From positions 647,166-711,165 of the forward strand of contig NZ_FOKE01000003.1 in NCBI RefSeq assembly GCF_900112065.1: 64,000 nt of DNA, written 5' to 3'. The translations under genes and the position numbers were made by a program. The DNA comes from Cohnella sp. OV330. GTDB lineage: Bacteria > Bacillota > Bacilli > Paenibacillales > Paenibacillaceae. Shown here one piece after another: positions 18,934 to 26,282 of this stretch. The notes beneath the pieces were generated by a model, which saw nothing but the letters and a program-made list of their open reading frames with translations, was not told where the DNA came from and ran no database searches. Numbering within the stretch: the stretch's first letter is position 1; each line of letters opens with the position of its first letter.

Positions 18934-21648
18934 ATGAGAAGATCGATAGAGCTGACAGGCGCTTGGCAACTGAAAGGCGAAGGCATAGACCCTTCGGGAA
19001 AGGAAGCGAGCATCGCGATCGATGCGCAGATTCCCGGTCATGTGCACCAGGATCTGCTCGCGGCGGGCCTGATCGCGGATCCGGGTTACCGCAAGCAGGC
19101 GGACGATTGCCAGTGGGTGGAGCATTGGCGGTGGACGTACAGCCGGACGTTCGAGCTTGAGCGATTGGAGCCGGGACGTCCCCTGCTGGAATTCGAAGGG
19201 CTGGATACGTTCGCGGAAATCGAGGTGAACGGCGTCCGGCTCGCCCGGACCGACAACATGTTCGTCCGCTACCATTTCGACGTGTCGGGGCTGCTGCGGG
19301 AAGGCACGAACGAGCTCGTGGTGCGGTTCCGGACGGTCGCGGAAGGGCTTGCGGGCAAGTCGTACGCCGGTCTCGGCGCAGCCTTCACGAACGAGCGGCT
19401 GTTCGTCAGGCGCATGCAATGCACGTTCGGCTGGGACTGGGTGGGGCGCCTCGTCAGCTACGGCATATGGCGGCCGGTTCGTCTCGTGTTCGAAGACGTG
19501 GCGGCGATCGACGATCTCTTCGTGTACACGAACGCTTTGGACGCGCGAGGCGCGTCCCTTGCCGTCGCGGTCGAGACGCGCAGCCGCGCCGAAGAGCCGC
19601 TGCGGCTGTCGCTTGCGATAGAGGGTCCGTCCGGCGGAATCGTCTGGCAGGCCGAGCGCCGGCTGAACGGCGGCAAGCTGGAGCTGACGGCCGATCTGAC
19701 GGAGCCGGAGCTGTGGTGGCCGGCGGGGTACGGCGGCCAGCCGCTGTATACGCTCGTCGCAAAGCTGTACGACAAGTCGGGATTGCTCGACGAGCGTTCT
19801 CGCGCGTTCGGCATCCGGACGGTGCGCATCGAGCAGCTCGCGGACCGGACGGGAAGCGCAGAGGCGCGGATGACCGAAAAGATTCGCTCGCAAGTCATGA
19901 TAGGGGATGCGAACGCCGACAATCCGGACGGCATGGTCTGGGAGGCGAACGGCGACCGCCCTGGCAGCGGCTTCCGTTTGCTGGTCAACGGCGTTCCCGT
20001 CTTTTGCAAGGGAGCCAATTGGGTGCCGTGCGATCCCTTCCCCTCGCGCGTTCCGGACTCGCGGTACGAGCACCTGCTCCGGCTCGCCCGAGATGCCGGC
20101 ATGACGATGCTCCGCTGCTGGGGCGGCGGCATCTACGAGCCGGAGCCGTTCTGGGACTGGTGCGACCGGCTCGGGATCGTCGTCGTCCAGGACTTTATGA
20201 TGGCATGCGGGACTTATCCCGAGTCGGACCGGGATTGGAAGGCATCGCTGACGGTCGAGATCGAGGGCGTCATCCGTTCGCTGCGGAATCGTCCCAGTCT
20301 CGTCTGGTGGAACGGCGACAATGAAAACGGCATGTTCGCAGCCGAGGATGACTCGGATTATCCGGGTCGGAGCATCGCCGAACGAATCACGGGCCGGCTG
20401 TGCGCCGCGCTCGATCCGTCCAGACTGTTTCAACCCACGAGTCCTTTCGGCGGCAGCACCAACAATTCGTTTACGATCGGCACCGCGCACTATACGGGGG
20501 CGTTATTCGAGATGTTCGACGTGTTCCGCAATACGGATTTGCGCGACTACCGCTCTTACTTTGCCGGCCTGTTAAGTCGATTCTGTCCGGAGTTTCCGAT
20601 GTTCGGCACGCCGGAGGTTCATACGCTGCGGCGGATGATGAACGACGAGGATCTGGCCGATCCGGCGTATGACATGCTCGAATACCATACGAAGAATCAT
20701 CCGGGGCTAAAGGATTTCTCGCTCTTCCGTGCGCTCGAGACGCTGGCCGACAAGCTTGCCCCGCCCGCCGCGTCGAATGTCGAGCAGATCCAGCGCATGT
20801 CGTTCGTTCAGCACGAGCTTACCCGGCTGATCTTGGAGGCCTACAGGCGCAACCGGCATTACGCGGGGGGCATCCTGTTCTGGATGTATAACGATTGCTG
20901 GCCGGCGAGCGGCTGGAGCCTGGTCGATTATTACGGGTACCCGAAGGGCGGGTATTACGGATTCCGAAAAGCGGCCCGGCCGGTGATCGCTTCGATCGAA
21001 AAAAACGCGGCGGCCGGGACGTACGATTGTTGGGTATGCAGCGACAAGCCCGAGGAGATCCGGGGAACGGGGATGCTGCGCGTGCTGAAGCTTGACGGCT
21101 CGGCCGAAGACGCCGAGGTCTGGTCCAGGACGTTCGACTTCGGGGTGGAGGCGGGCGCTTCGGCAGTTGCTGCGGGGATTCCGGCGGCTGAGATGGATGC
21201 GCTGCTCGATCATCGCCACGTGCTGGTCATGGATATAGCCGGCGACTTTGGCGGCGATCGCTGCATCTATTTCGCGGGACTGCCGGCGGAAATGAAGCTC
21301 GCGCCTTCCGGTTTGCGGATCGCGTCCCGTGCAGGCGGGCCTGAGGCCGGAAGCGTGACCGTCGCGGCGGACCGCTATGCCAAAGCCGTACTCCTGCATG
21401 GCGCGTTCGTCTTTTCGGACAATTACTTCGATCTGCTGCCGGGAGAAAGCAGGACGATCGAGTACCGTAGTCTGAAGGCAGCGACCTATGCCGACGAACC
21501 GGGAGCCAAAGCAGGAGACGCGGGCGCGGGAGCCGAAGCGGGTGAGGAATCGGCAATCGAAGCGGGAGACGCGGGAGTCGAAGCAGGCGAGAAATCGACA
21601 ATCGAAGCGGGCGAAGCGCCGGCGATCGAGCTGATCGCCTGGAACTGA
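18934..21648 (+). CDS. Beta-mannosidase, glycoside hydrolase family 2
   Basis: 904 aa from the ATG at 18934, chosen because GGGGAGGAAG precedes it by a few bases. The N-terminal jelly roll (WRWTYSRTFEL, LEFEGLDTFAEIEVNG), Ig-like domain and TIM barrel of GH2 are visible. The acid/base Glu is probably E464 in WNGDNEN, the beta-mannosidase version of the motif. The nucleophile is probably E553 in CPEFPMFGTPE. No signal peptide is seen, so it should act on imported oligosaccharides, removing terminal beta-mannose. Odd feature: the last ~55 residues are a low-complexity Ala/Gly/Glu tail with repeated EAGDAG/EAGE units, absent from typical enzymes of this family. Confidence 0.93.
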   Translation: MRRSIELTGAWQLKGEGIDPSGKEASIAIDAQIPGHVHQDLLAAGLIADPGYRKQADDCQWVEHWRWTYSRTFELERLEPGRPLLEFEGLDTFAEIEVNGVRLARTDNMFVRYHFDVSGLLREGTNELVVRFRTVAEGLAGKSYAGLGAAFTNERLFVRRMQCTFGWDWVGRLVSYGIWRPVRLVFEDVAAIDDLFVYTNALDARGASLAVAVETRSRAEEPLRLSLAIEGPSGGIVWQAERRLNGGKLELTADLTEPELWWPAGYGGQPLYTLVAKLYDKSGLLDERSRAFGIRTVRIEQLADRTGSAEARMTEKIRSQVMIGDANADNPDGMVWEANGDRPGSGFRLLVNGVPVFCKGANWVPCDPFPSRVPDSRYEHLLRLARDAGMTMLRCWGGGIYEPEPFWDWCDRLGIVVVQDFMMACGTYPESDRDWKASLTVEIEGVIRSLRNRPSLVWWNGDNENGMFAAEDDSDYPGRSIAERITGRLCAALDPSRLFQPTSPFGGSTNNSFTIGTAHYTGALFEMFDVFRNTDLRDYRSYFAGLLSRFCPEFPMFGTPEVHTLRRMMNDEDLADPAYDMLEYHTKNHPGLKDFSLFRALETLADKLAPPAASNVEQIQRMSFVQHELTRLILEAYRRNRHYAGGILFWMYNDCWPASGWSLVDYYGYPKGGYYGFRKAARPVIASIEKNAAAGTYDCWVCSDKPEEIRGTGMLRVLKLDGSAEDAEVWSRTFDFGVEAGASAVAAGIPAAEMDALLDHRHVLVMDIAGDFGGDRCIYFAGLPAEMKLAPSGLRIASRAGGPEAGSVTVAADRYAKAVLLHGAFVFSDNYFDLLPGESRTIEYRSLKAATYADEPGAKAGDAGAGAEAGEESAIEAGDAGVEAGEKSTIEAGEAPAIELIAWN

Positions 21649-21675
21649 TTCGGCGCCGAAGCGGCGATACAAGGG

Positions 21676-21862
21676 CTATCGCGCAAAAGTACACGATCGA
21701 GAGCCGCACCTGTTCGTCGTTCCGCCTATCGCGCAAAAGTGCAGGATTTTTACCCGAAACACCCGGGTTCTCGCTTAAAGAAACGAGCTACCGTGCACTT
21801 TTGCGCGATAGATCGCAAAAATACGCCATACCGGCCTTGGATGATGCATTTTTGCAGGATAG
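21676..21862. repeat. Four copies of an 18-bp non-coding motif in both orientations
   Basis: CTATCGCGCAAAAGT occurs at 21676-21690 and, extended to CTATCGCGCAAAAGTGCA, at 21726-21743. The inverted copy is at 21794-21811, and a variant inverted copy (TGCATTTTTGCAGGATAG) is at 21845-21862. The direct copies are 50 bp apart and the inverted copies 51 bp apart. The second and third copies could pair to form a long hairpin between the convergent genes. Confidence 0.9.
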
Positions 21863-21864
21863 CA

Positions 21865-22983
21865 CTAGTGCCGGATCGATACCGATCCGGTTTTTTTGGC
21901 GCGATGACGCATGGCGGTCCGAATCGTTCGTAAGGTAGGGAAGCGGACGGCAACGGCCGCCATCGCGATGGAAAACGCGCAAACCGCGGCGAAGTGAATG
22001 AGGCTGTTGCCGATCAGCCATGGCTGCAGCCCCGTCGCTTTGGCGGCGCCGCGCACGAGCACGATGGCGAGCGGATGCAGGACGTAGATCCACGCGCGTC
22101 CCTCCCGAAGCGTACGGTTCGCCGGCCCTTTATAAGGGAGAGCCAGCAAGAGTAGAAAATAGGCGGCAGGCACCGCAAAAACGTACATGCTGTCGTGCCG
22201 CGGAATGTCGCCCGCGCGCAGCCAGACCGCCTCCGCGAGCATCGCGGACAGCGAAGCAAGGAACAAGATCGCATGCGCGAGCGGGCGTCTGACCGTTCGC
22301 GGTCGCCTTGCGACGGAGGCGCCCAGCGCCAGGTAGATCGGCGCGAAAAACAGGCCGTTGCGCGTATAGTCGAACGCGCGGAACATTCCGTTATACCATC
22401 CCGTCAGGACATCGCTGCCTGCGAGGAAGCTGTAATAGCTGTCGCCGAACAGTCCGACGGCATACAGCAAGCAAGCGACGGTAATGACCGCGGCCGGCTT
22501 CAGCGCGCGGTACAGTCCGTGCAGCATGGCGATGCCGATCATCAGCGCAGGCAAGTACCAGAGGTGGTAGAAGGTGCCGTCGAACGCAAGGTCCCGCAGC
22601 AACGAAAGCGTGCCGAACTTTGGGGAAGAGAAGTAACCATTGTATACGTTGAGCGGCACATAGAGCAGGATGGCGATCGCGTACAGTCTGGCGATGCTGC
22701 CGAGATAGCGCCGAAGATGGCGCCGGTCGGCGAGCGGGTCGCCCGTCAGCTTGCGGAAGTAGAAGAAGCCGGAGGTCATGAAAAAGATCGGTACGGCGAT
22801 GCGGGTGAGCGCGCCGTCGACCAGAAAGTCCGCGGACGGGCCAAAGACGGCGAATGGGCCCGTATGGTTGGCGATGACGAGCAAGGCGGCGACGAACTTC
22901 AGCCATGACAGTCCGAGGAAATCCGTTTTGGCGGAAGTAGCCGATGTAGCCGATGTAGCCGATGTAGCCGATTTAGCCGACAA
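21865..22983 (-). CDS. VanT-like membrane domain protein (acyltransferase-3 fold)
   Basis: 372 aa with about ten membrane helices. Sequence signatures match the N-terminal membrane half of VanT serine racemases: RIAVPIFFMTSGFFYF, FYHLWYLPALM, DYTRNGLFFAPIYLALG, IPRHDSMYVF and YVLHPLAI. In VanT this half is thought to bring in L-serine and is fused to the racemase; here it is a separate gene, two genes downstream of the racemase. The start is TTG at 22983, ten bases after AAAGG, because no ATG or GTG occurs before the first helix. The start overlaps the peptidase gene by 11 bp inside a 9-bp tandem repeat, giving a (Ser-Ala-Thr)n N-terminus. A generic acyltransferase-3 role (O-acetylation) is the alternative. 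Confidence 0.82.
   Translation of the reverse strand: MSAKSATSATSATSATSAKTDFLGLSWLKFVAALLVIANHTGPFAVFGPSADFLVDGALTRIAVPIFFMTSGFFYFRKLTGDPLADRRHLRRYLGSIARLYAIAILLYVPLNVYNGYFSSPKFGTLSLLRDLAFDGTFYHLWYLPALMIGIAMLHGLYRALKPAAVITVACLLYAVGLFGDSYYSFLAGSDVLTGWYNGMFRAFDYTRNGLFFAPIYLALGASVARRPRTVRRPLAHAILFLASLSAMLAEAVWLRAGDIPRHDSMYVFAVPAAYFLLLLALPYKGPANRTLREGRAWIYVLHPLAIVLVRGAAKATGLQPWLIGNSLIHFAAVCAFSIAMAAVAVRFPTLRTIRTAMRHRAKKTGSVSIRH
21871..21897 (+). terminator. Terminator of the beta-mannosidase gene, inside the convergent gene's 3' end
   Basis: A perfect 8-bp stem CCGGATCG / CGATCCGG with a 4-base loop is followed by seven T residues on the + strand. It overlaps the last codons of the minus-strand VanT-like membrane gene, so the hairpin is also coding. 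Confidence 0.85.
22937..22981. repeat. 9-bp tandem repeat at a gene junction
   Basis: Four perfect copies of GTAGCCGAT (22937-22972) and a degenerate fifth copy. On the minus strand they encode the Ser-Ala-Thr repeats at the start of the VanT-like membrane protein, and the stop codon of the upstream VanXY-like gene lies inside the degenerate copy. Confidence 0.95.
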
Positions 22984-23848
22984 GGGACCGCCGCCTTTTG
23001 CCGCTGAAAGCCGTCACGATCAGGCCGCCCGCGTTGTCGCCGGACAGACGGTAATAATCGCAATCCGGAATCGGTACCTCGATAAAGCTGCCGTCGCCGA
23101 TGGGGACGTAATAGATTTCGACGCGCTCGCGTTCGTCTTCGATGGCGAGCCGTTCTCCGCCGAACGAATATCGACGCAGCCGCTCGATGTATTCTTCGAG
23201 GCACAGATTCTCCCGTTCCATAAGCTCGGCGTGCGGGGCCCCGACGTAGCGGAAATGCCATGGCTCGCAGGCGATGCCGGTGAGGGCCTCCTTGCCCGCG
23301 CGGTATCGCTGGACGAAGCCGTGCTGCGCGGCGAGCCGCTTGAAGTCCAGGCAGGCGCCGCTATCGGGGAAGTCCGGCGCGATGAAGTCGAGCTCGCCGC
23401 CGCCCGCAAAGCCGACGTCCACGGCGAGTCCGGTCTGGTGCTCGCTGCAGCCGGGCCAGGCGACATACGCGGCCGTATACTGCGGCCCGTTGTCCCGAAG
23501 CGACGATTCGTAAATTTCAGTCTGCTCGGCCGCCGTCCGATACGCGCTCACCGCCACGATATCCGCCGTGCCGCGGCAGGCCGCCAGCAGCTCGCTTAGC
23601 CGGGCGAGCGCCGTCGTTTCCAGAAGCATTCCCGGCGCGAGCGCGCGCATCGCGGGATACGCGTCCAGATCCGCCAGCTTGTCCGCGGGGACCGGCTCGC
23701 GTACCGGATGCTGCCGATTGACGAGGATGAGATGGCCTTCGCGGACGGCCGCGACATCCACTCTAATCAGGTGATGATTGCGAACCTGCAGCTCCGTCAG
23801 ATCACGGTCGGCTCCTGCCGCTGCGGTTGAAAATAAGCGTTGTTCCAT
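22973..23848 (-). CDS. VanXY-like D,D-peptidase / D,D-carboxypeptidase (M15B)
   Basis: 291 aa from the ATG at 23848, preceded by AAAGGAGG at ten bases. Zinc peptidase motifs are complete: SEHQTGLAVD with His137 and Asp144, and EPWHFRYVG with Glu195 and His198. The segments WPGCSEHQTGLAVDVG and EPWHFRYVG closely resemble VanXY, the bifunctional enzyme that removes D-Ala from dipeptides and pentapeptide ends in VanC/E/G-type resistance. There is no signal peptide or membrane anchor, as in VanXY and unlike VanY. The C-terminus is about 60 residues longer than VanXY-C. Its first 52 bp overlap the racemase gene. Confidence 0.87.
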   Translation of the reverse strand: MEQRLFSTAAAGADRDLTELQVRNHHLIRVDVAAVREGHLILVNRQHPVREPVPADKLADLDAYPAMRALAPGMLLETTALARLSELLAACRGTADIVAVSAYRTAAEQTEIYESSLRDNGPQYTAAYVAWPGCSEHQTGLAVDVGFAGGGELDFIAPDFPDSGACLDFKRLAAQHGFVQRYRAGKEALTGIACEPWHFRYVGAPHAELMERENLCLEEYIERLRRYSFGGERLAIEDERERVEIYYVPIGDGSFIEVPIPDCDYYRLSGDNAGGLIVTAFSGKRRRSLVG

Positions 23849-24972
23849 GGACAGCGAACCTCCTTTGCGCTTGCGTATATTTTGGCGACGCGCTCCGTCA
23901 GCGCCGTCGTGATCGCTTGCGACGGGCCGTCGATATGGGCGGCCAGCTCGGCGAACGAGACGCGCTCGCCGCCCTGGCGACCGATCAGCGTCACCCGGTC
24001 CCCGGGCGCGCAAGGTCCGGGCAGCCGGAGCATCAGCTGATCCATGGAGATCTTGCCGACGATCTCGGCGCGCTGTCCGCGCACCAAGGCGGCGGCGCCC
24101 TGCATCCGCTGCGACCAACCGTCCGCATAGCCGATCGGGACCGTGCCGATCCATTCGTCGGCGTCGGCGCGGTAGGCGTTGTCGTAGCCGATATAGTCGC
24201 CCCGCCGCACGCGCTTCGCCTGCATGAGCGTACTGTGCAGGCTGAGCGCCGGCTCCAGTTCGACGGGCGGCGCGAGATGTCCCGGATAAAAGCCGTACAT
24301 CGCGGCGCCGATCCGCACCATGTCGAGCGCCAGGCCGGGGAACCGCAGCGCCGCGACGCTGCCCGCGCAGTGATAGTGACGAATGGCGATGCCGCTAGCC
24401 TTGCTGCGCTCCATGAGCGCCGCGAATTGACGGGCTTGCCGCTCCAAGTATGCCGTATCCGCTTGCCCTGCCGTCGCGAAGTGCGTATAGAAGCCGTCGA
24501 CGTCGATGTCCGGGGCGGCGAGCCACGGGACCAGCGCGTCCCACTCCGCCTCCGTCCGGAAGCCGATCCGGCCGAGCCCGGTGTCCGCCTTGACGTGGAC
24601 GCGCAGCTTGCGGCCGGCCAACGAAGGCACTTGCCTTCGAAGCTCCCGGAACCATTCCGCGCCCGTGACAGTGAGCATGAGATCCTGCGCCAGCGCCAGC
24701 TCGACCTGCTCCGGGCGGATCGGCGTCAGCAGCAGGATCGGGAGCGTAGCGCCTCCGGCCCGCAGGCGCAGCGCTTCCTCGAGAAAGGCCACCGCCAAAT
24801 AATCCGCTCCCGCCTGTCTCGCAGCCTCGGCGGTCTCAAGATCGCCGTGTCCGTAGCCGTTCGCCTTGACGACGGCCATCAGCTTCACGCCCGCGGGCAG
24901 CGTGCCGCGAATGGCTCGCAGGTTGTCCGCGATGCGGCCGGGCTCGATCTCCGCCCACGTCTCCCTCAGCAT
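23797..24972 (-). CDS. Alanine/serine racemase, VanT C-terminal-like
   Basis: 391 aa from the ATG at 24972, eight bases after AGGA and overlapping the ligase stop as ATGCTGA. The PLP-binding lysine is K36 in AVVKANGYGHG, and the catalytic tyrosine is Y282 in PIGYADGW; both halves of the active site are present. It makes a D-amino acid from the L-form. Standing alone it looks like an ordinary Alr, but it lies in one operon with a VanXY-like peptidase and a VanT-like membrane protein, so D-serine production is possible. The sequence does not settle alanine versus serine. Confidence 0.9.
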   Translation of the reverse strand: MLRETWAEIEPGRIADNLRAIRGTLPAGVKLMAVVKANGYGHGDLETAEAARQAGADYLAVAFLEEALRLRAGGATLPILLLTPIRPEQVELALAQDLMLTVTGAEWFRELRRQVPSLAGRKLRVHVKADTGLGRIGFRTEAEWDALVPWLAAPDIDVDGFYTHFATAGQADTAYLERQARQFAALMERSKASGIAIRHYHCAGSVAALRFPGLALDMVRIGAAMYGFYPGHLAPPVELEPALSLHSTLMQAKRVRRGDYIGYDNAYRADADEWIGTVPIGYADGWSQRMQGAAALVRGQRAEIVGKISMDQLMLRLPGPCAPGDRVTLIGRQGGERVSFAELAAHIDGPSQAITTALTERVAKIYASAKEVRCPWNNAYFQPQRQEPTVI

Positions 24973-26057
24973 GTGCTTTTCCTCACGTATTGGAGCGTTT
25001 GCCTGGCTTCGTGTCGAGCGAACGCATAATCGATCAGCCGCTCGATCAGCGCCGCGTATGTCGTGCCGTCCGTCCGCTCCCACATGACTGGATACATGCT
25101 GGCGGACGTGAAGCCGGGCAGCGCGTTGATCTCGTTCAGATAGAACAGGCCGTCCCGGTCCAGGAAAAAGTCCACGCGGGCAAGCCCTTCGCAGCCGAGC
25201 GCCCGGTAAGCTTGCAGCGCCAACGACCGGACTTGTCCGATCAGCGCTTCGCTCACTTCGGCCGGAATCGACATGCGCAGCTTCGGATCCGAATACTTGG
25301 ACGCGAAGTCGAAAAAGCGGTGATCGTGAATGAACTCGCCCGGAAGAGAGGCGATCGGCTCTTCGTTTCCCATGACCGCCACCTGAATCTCCCGTCCTTG
25401 CAGCTCGCGTTCAACGACCAGCTTGGCATCGTACCGGAAGGCCTCCGCGATGCCGGCCAGCAGCTCGCTCCGATTGTCGCAGCGGCTGATGCCGATGCTC
25501 GAGCCAAGCGATGCCGGCTTAACGTAGCAAGGATAGCCGATCTCATCCTCGAGCATGCCGATGCAGCCTTGCTCGTCCGCCAGCCATTGTCCGCGCAGAA
25601 CGACCCGATGGTCGACCTGGCGGATGCCTGCCTGCGCGAGGACCTCCTTCGACATCGCCTTGTCCAGCGTGAGCGCCGCGGACAGCACGCCGTTTCCTAC
25701 GTACGGCACGTTCAGCATTTCAAGCAGACCTTGCAGCGTTCCGTCTTCGCCGAAGGATCCGTGAATCAAAGGCAGGACGACCTTTTTGCCGGGCAGCGAC
25801 AGCTTGCGGAGCAGGATGTCGCCGATCGAGGCGGCTTCGCTGTCGTGGGACGGCTCGGCGAGGAGACGCTCCGCCGCTTCGATGCCCGAGAGGCCCTGCG
25901 CGTCCGGCGCGCACCAGCGTCCATCCCTGGCGATATAGATCGGATGCAGCTCGAACTTGGATTCGTCGACCGCGCCGAGGACGGTGCGGGCGGTTTTTAG
26001 CGAAATCTCGTGTTCGACGGACTTGCCGCCATACAAGACGTACAGTTTGGTTTTCAT
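24966..26057 (-). CDS. ddl: D-alanine--D-alanine (or D-Ser) ligase
   Basis: 363 aa. ATG with GGAGG eight bases upstream. ATP-grasp ligase with YGGKSVEHEISL at 9-20, the LPLIHGSFGEDGTLQG block, GSSIGIS, FFDFASKY, and NEINALPGFTSASMYP near the C-terminus. The Met in SMYP is the residue type of D-Ala-D-Ala ligases; VanC/VanG D-Ala-D-Ser ligases have Arg at this place as I recall it. So, although it heads a VanC/G-like operon, the enzyme itself reads as a D-Ala-D-Ala ligase. It joins two D-amino acids for the peptidoglycan stem. It is the first gene of a four-gene overlapping operon. Confidence 0.9.
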   Translation of the reverse strand: MKTKLYVLYGGKSVEHEISLKTARTVLGAVDESKFELHPIYIARDGRWCAPDAQGLSGIEAAERLLAEPSHDSEAASIGDILLRKLSLPGKKVVLPLIHGSFGEDGTLQGLLEMLNVPYVGNGVLSAALTLDKAMSKEVLAQAGIRQVDHRVVLRGQWLADEQGCIGMLEDEIGYPCYVKPASLGSSIGISRCDNRSELLAGIAEAFRYDAKLVVERELQGREIQVAVMGNEEPIASLPGEFIHDHRFFDFASKYSDPKLRMSIPAEVSEALIGQVRSLALQAYRALGCEGLARVDFFLDRDGLFYLNEINALPGFTSASMYPVMWERTDGTTYAALIERLIDYAFARHEARQTLQYVRKSTC

Positions 26058-26133
26058 CAGATGACCTCCGGTTCGCGATTTTCTTCGATGTCTACAAGAT
26101 AACCGCCAACTTTTAAAAAGGTTGAAACGAAAG

Positions 26134-26160
26134 TTTAAGGATTGCTTAAGATTGCTTGAA
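26134..26160 (-). promoter_or_regulatory. Candidate OmpR-family operator upstream of the ligase operon
   Basis: Read on the minus strand, three related hexamers TTCAAG, CTTAAG and CTTAAA start 10-11 bp apart, about one helical turn. They lie just upstream of a weak promoter-like TTCAAC-N18-TTATCT leading to the ligase. Tandem half-sites at this spacing are typical of OmpR/PhoB-class regulators, the class that includes VanR. No cognate regulator gene is adjacent. Confidence 0.4.
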
Positions 26161-26179
26161 GCGGGGACCTTTCTTTAAG

Positions 26180-26210
26180 TTGGATTCGCGGCGTGCGCGC
26201 GCTGTATAAT
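26180..26210 (+). promoter_or_regulatory. Candidate promoter for the alcohol dehydrogenase gene
   Basis: A perfect -10 box TATAAT at 26205-26210 is preceded by TTGGAT at 26180-26185 with a slightly long 19-bp spacer. The gene starts 72 bp downstream. Confidence 0.5.
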
Positions 26211-26282
26211 AGGGAGGTTGGCGCCGCTTGACGCGTTCAAGCCGCGCCCCGAATCCAATCGCTAACGGAGGTTTGCCGCTCC

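Noticed and set aside
18316..20490. 724-aa minus-strand open frame
   Set aside because: Antisense to the GH99-like and GH2 genes in GC-rich DNA; Arg/Ala/Pro-rich with no domain.
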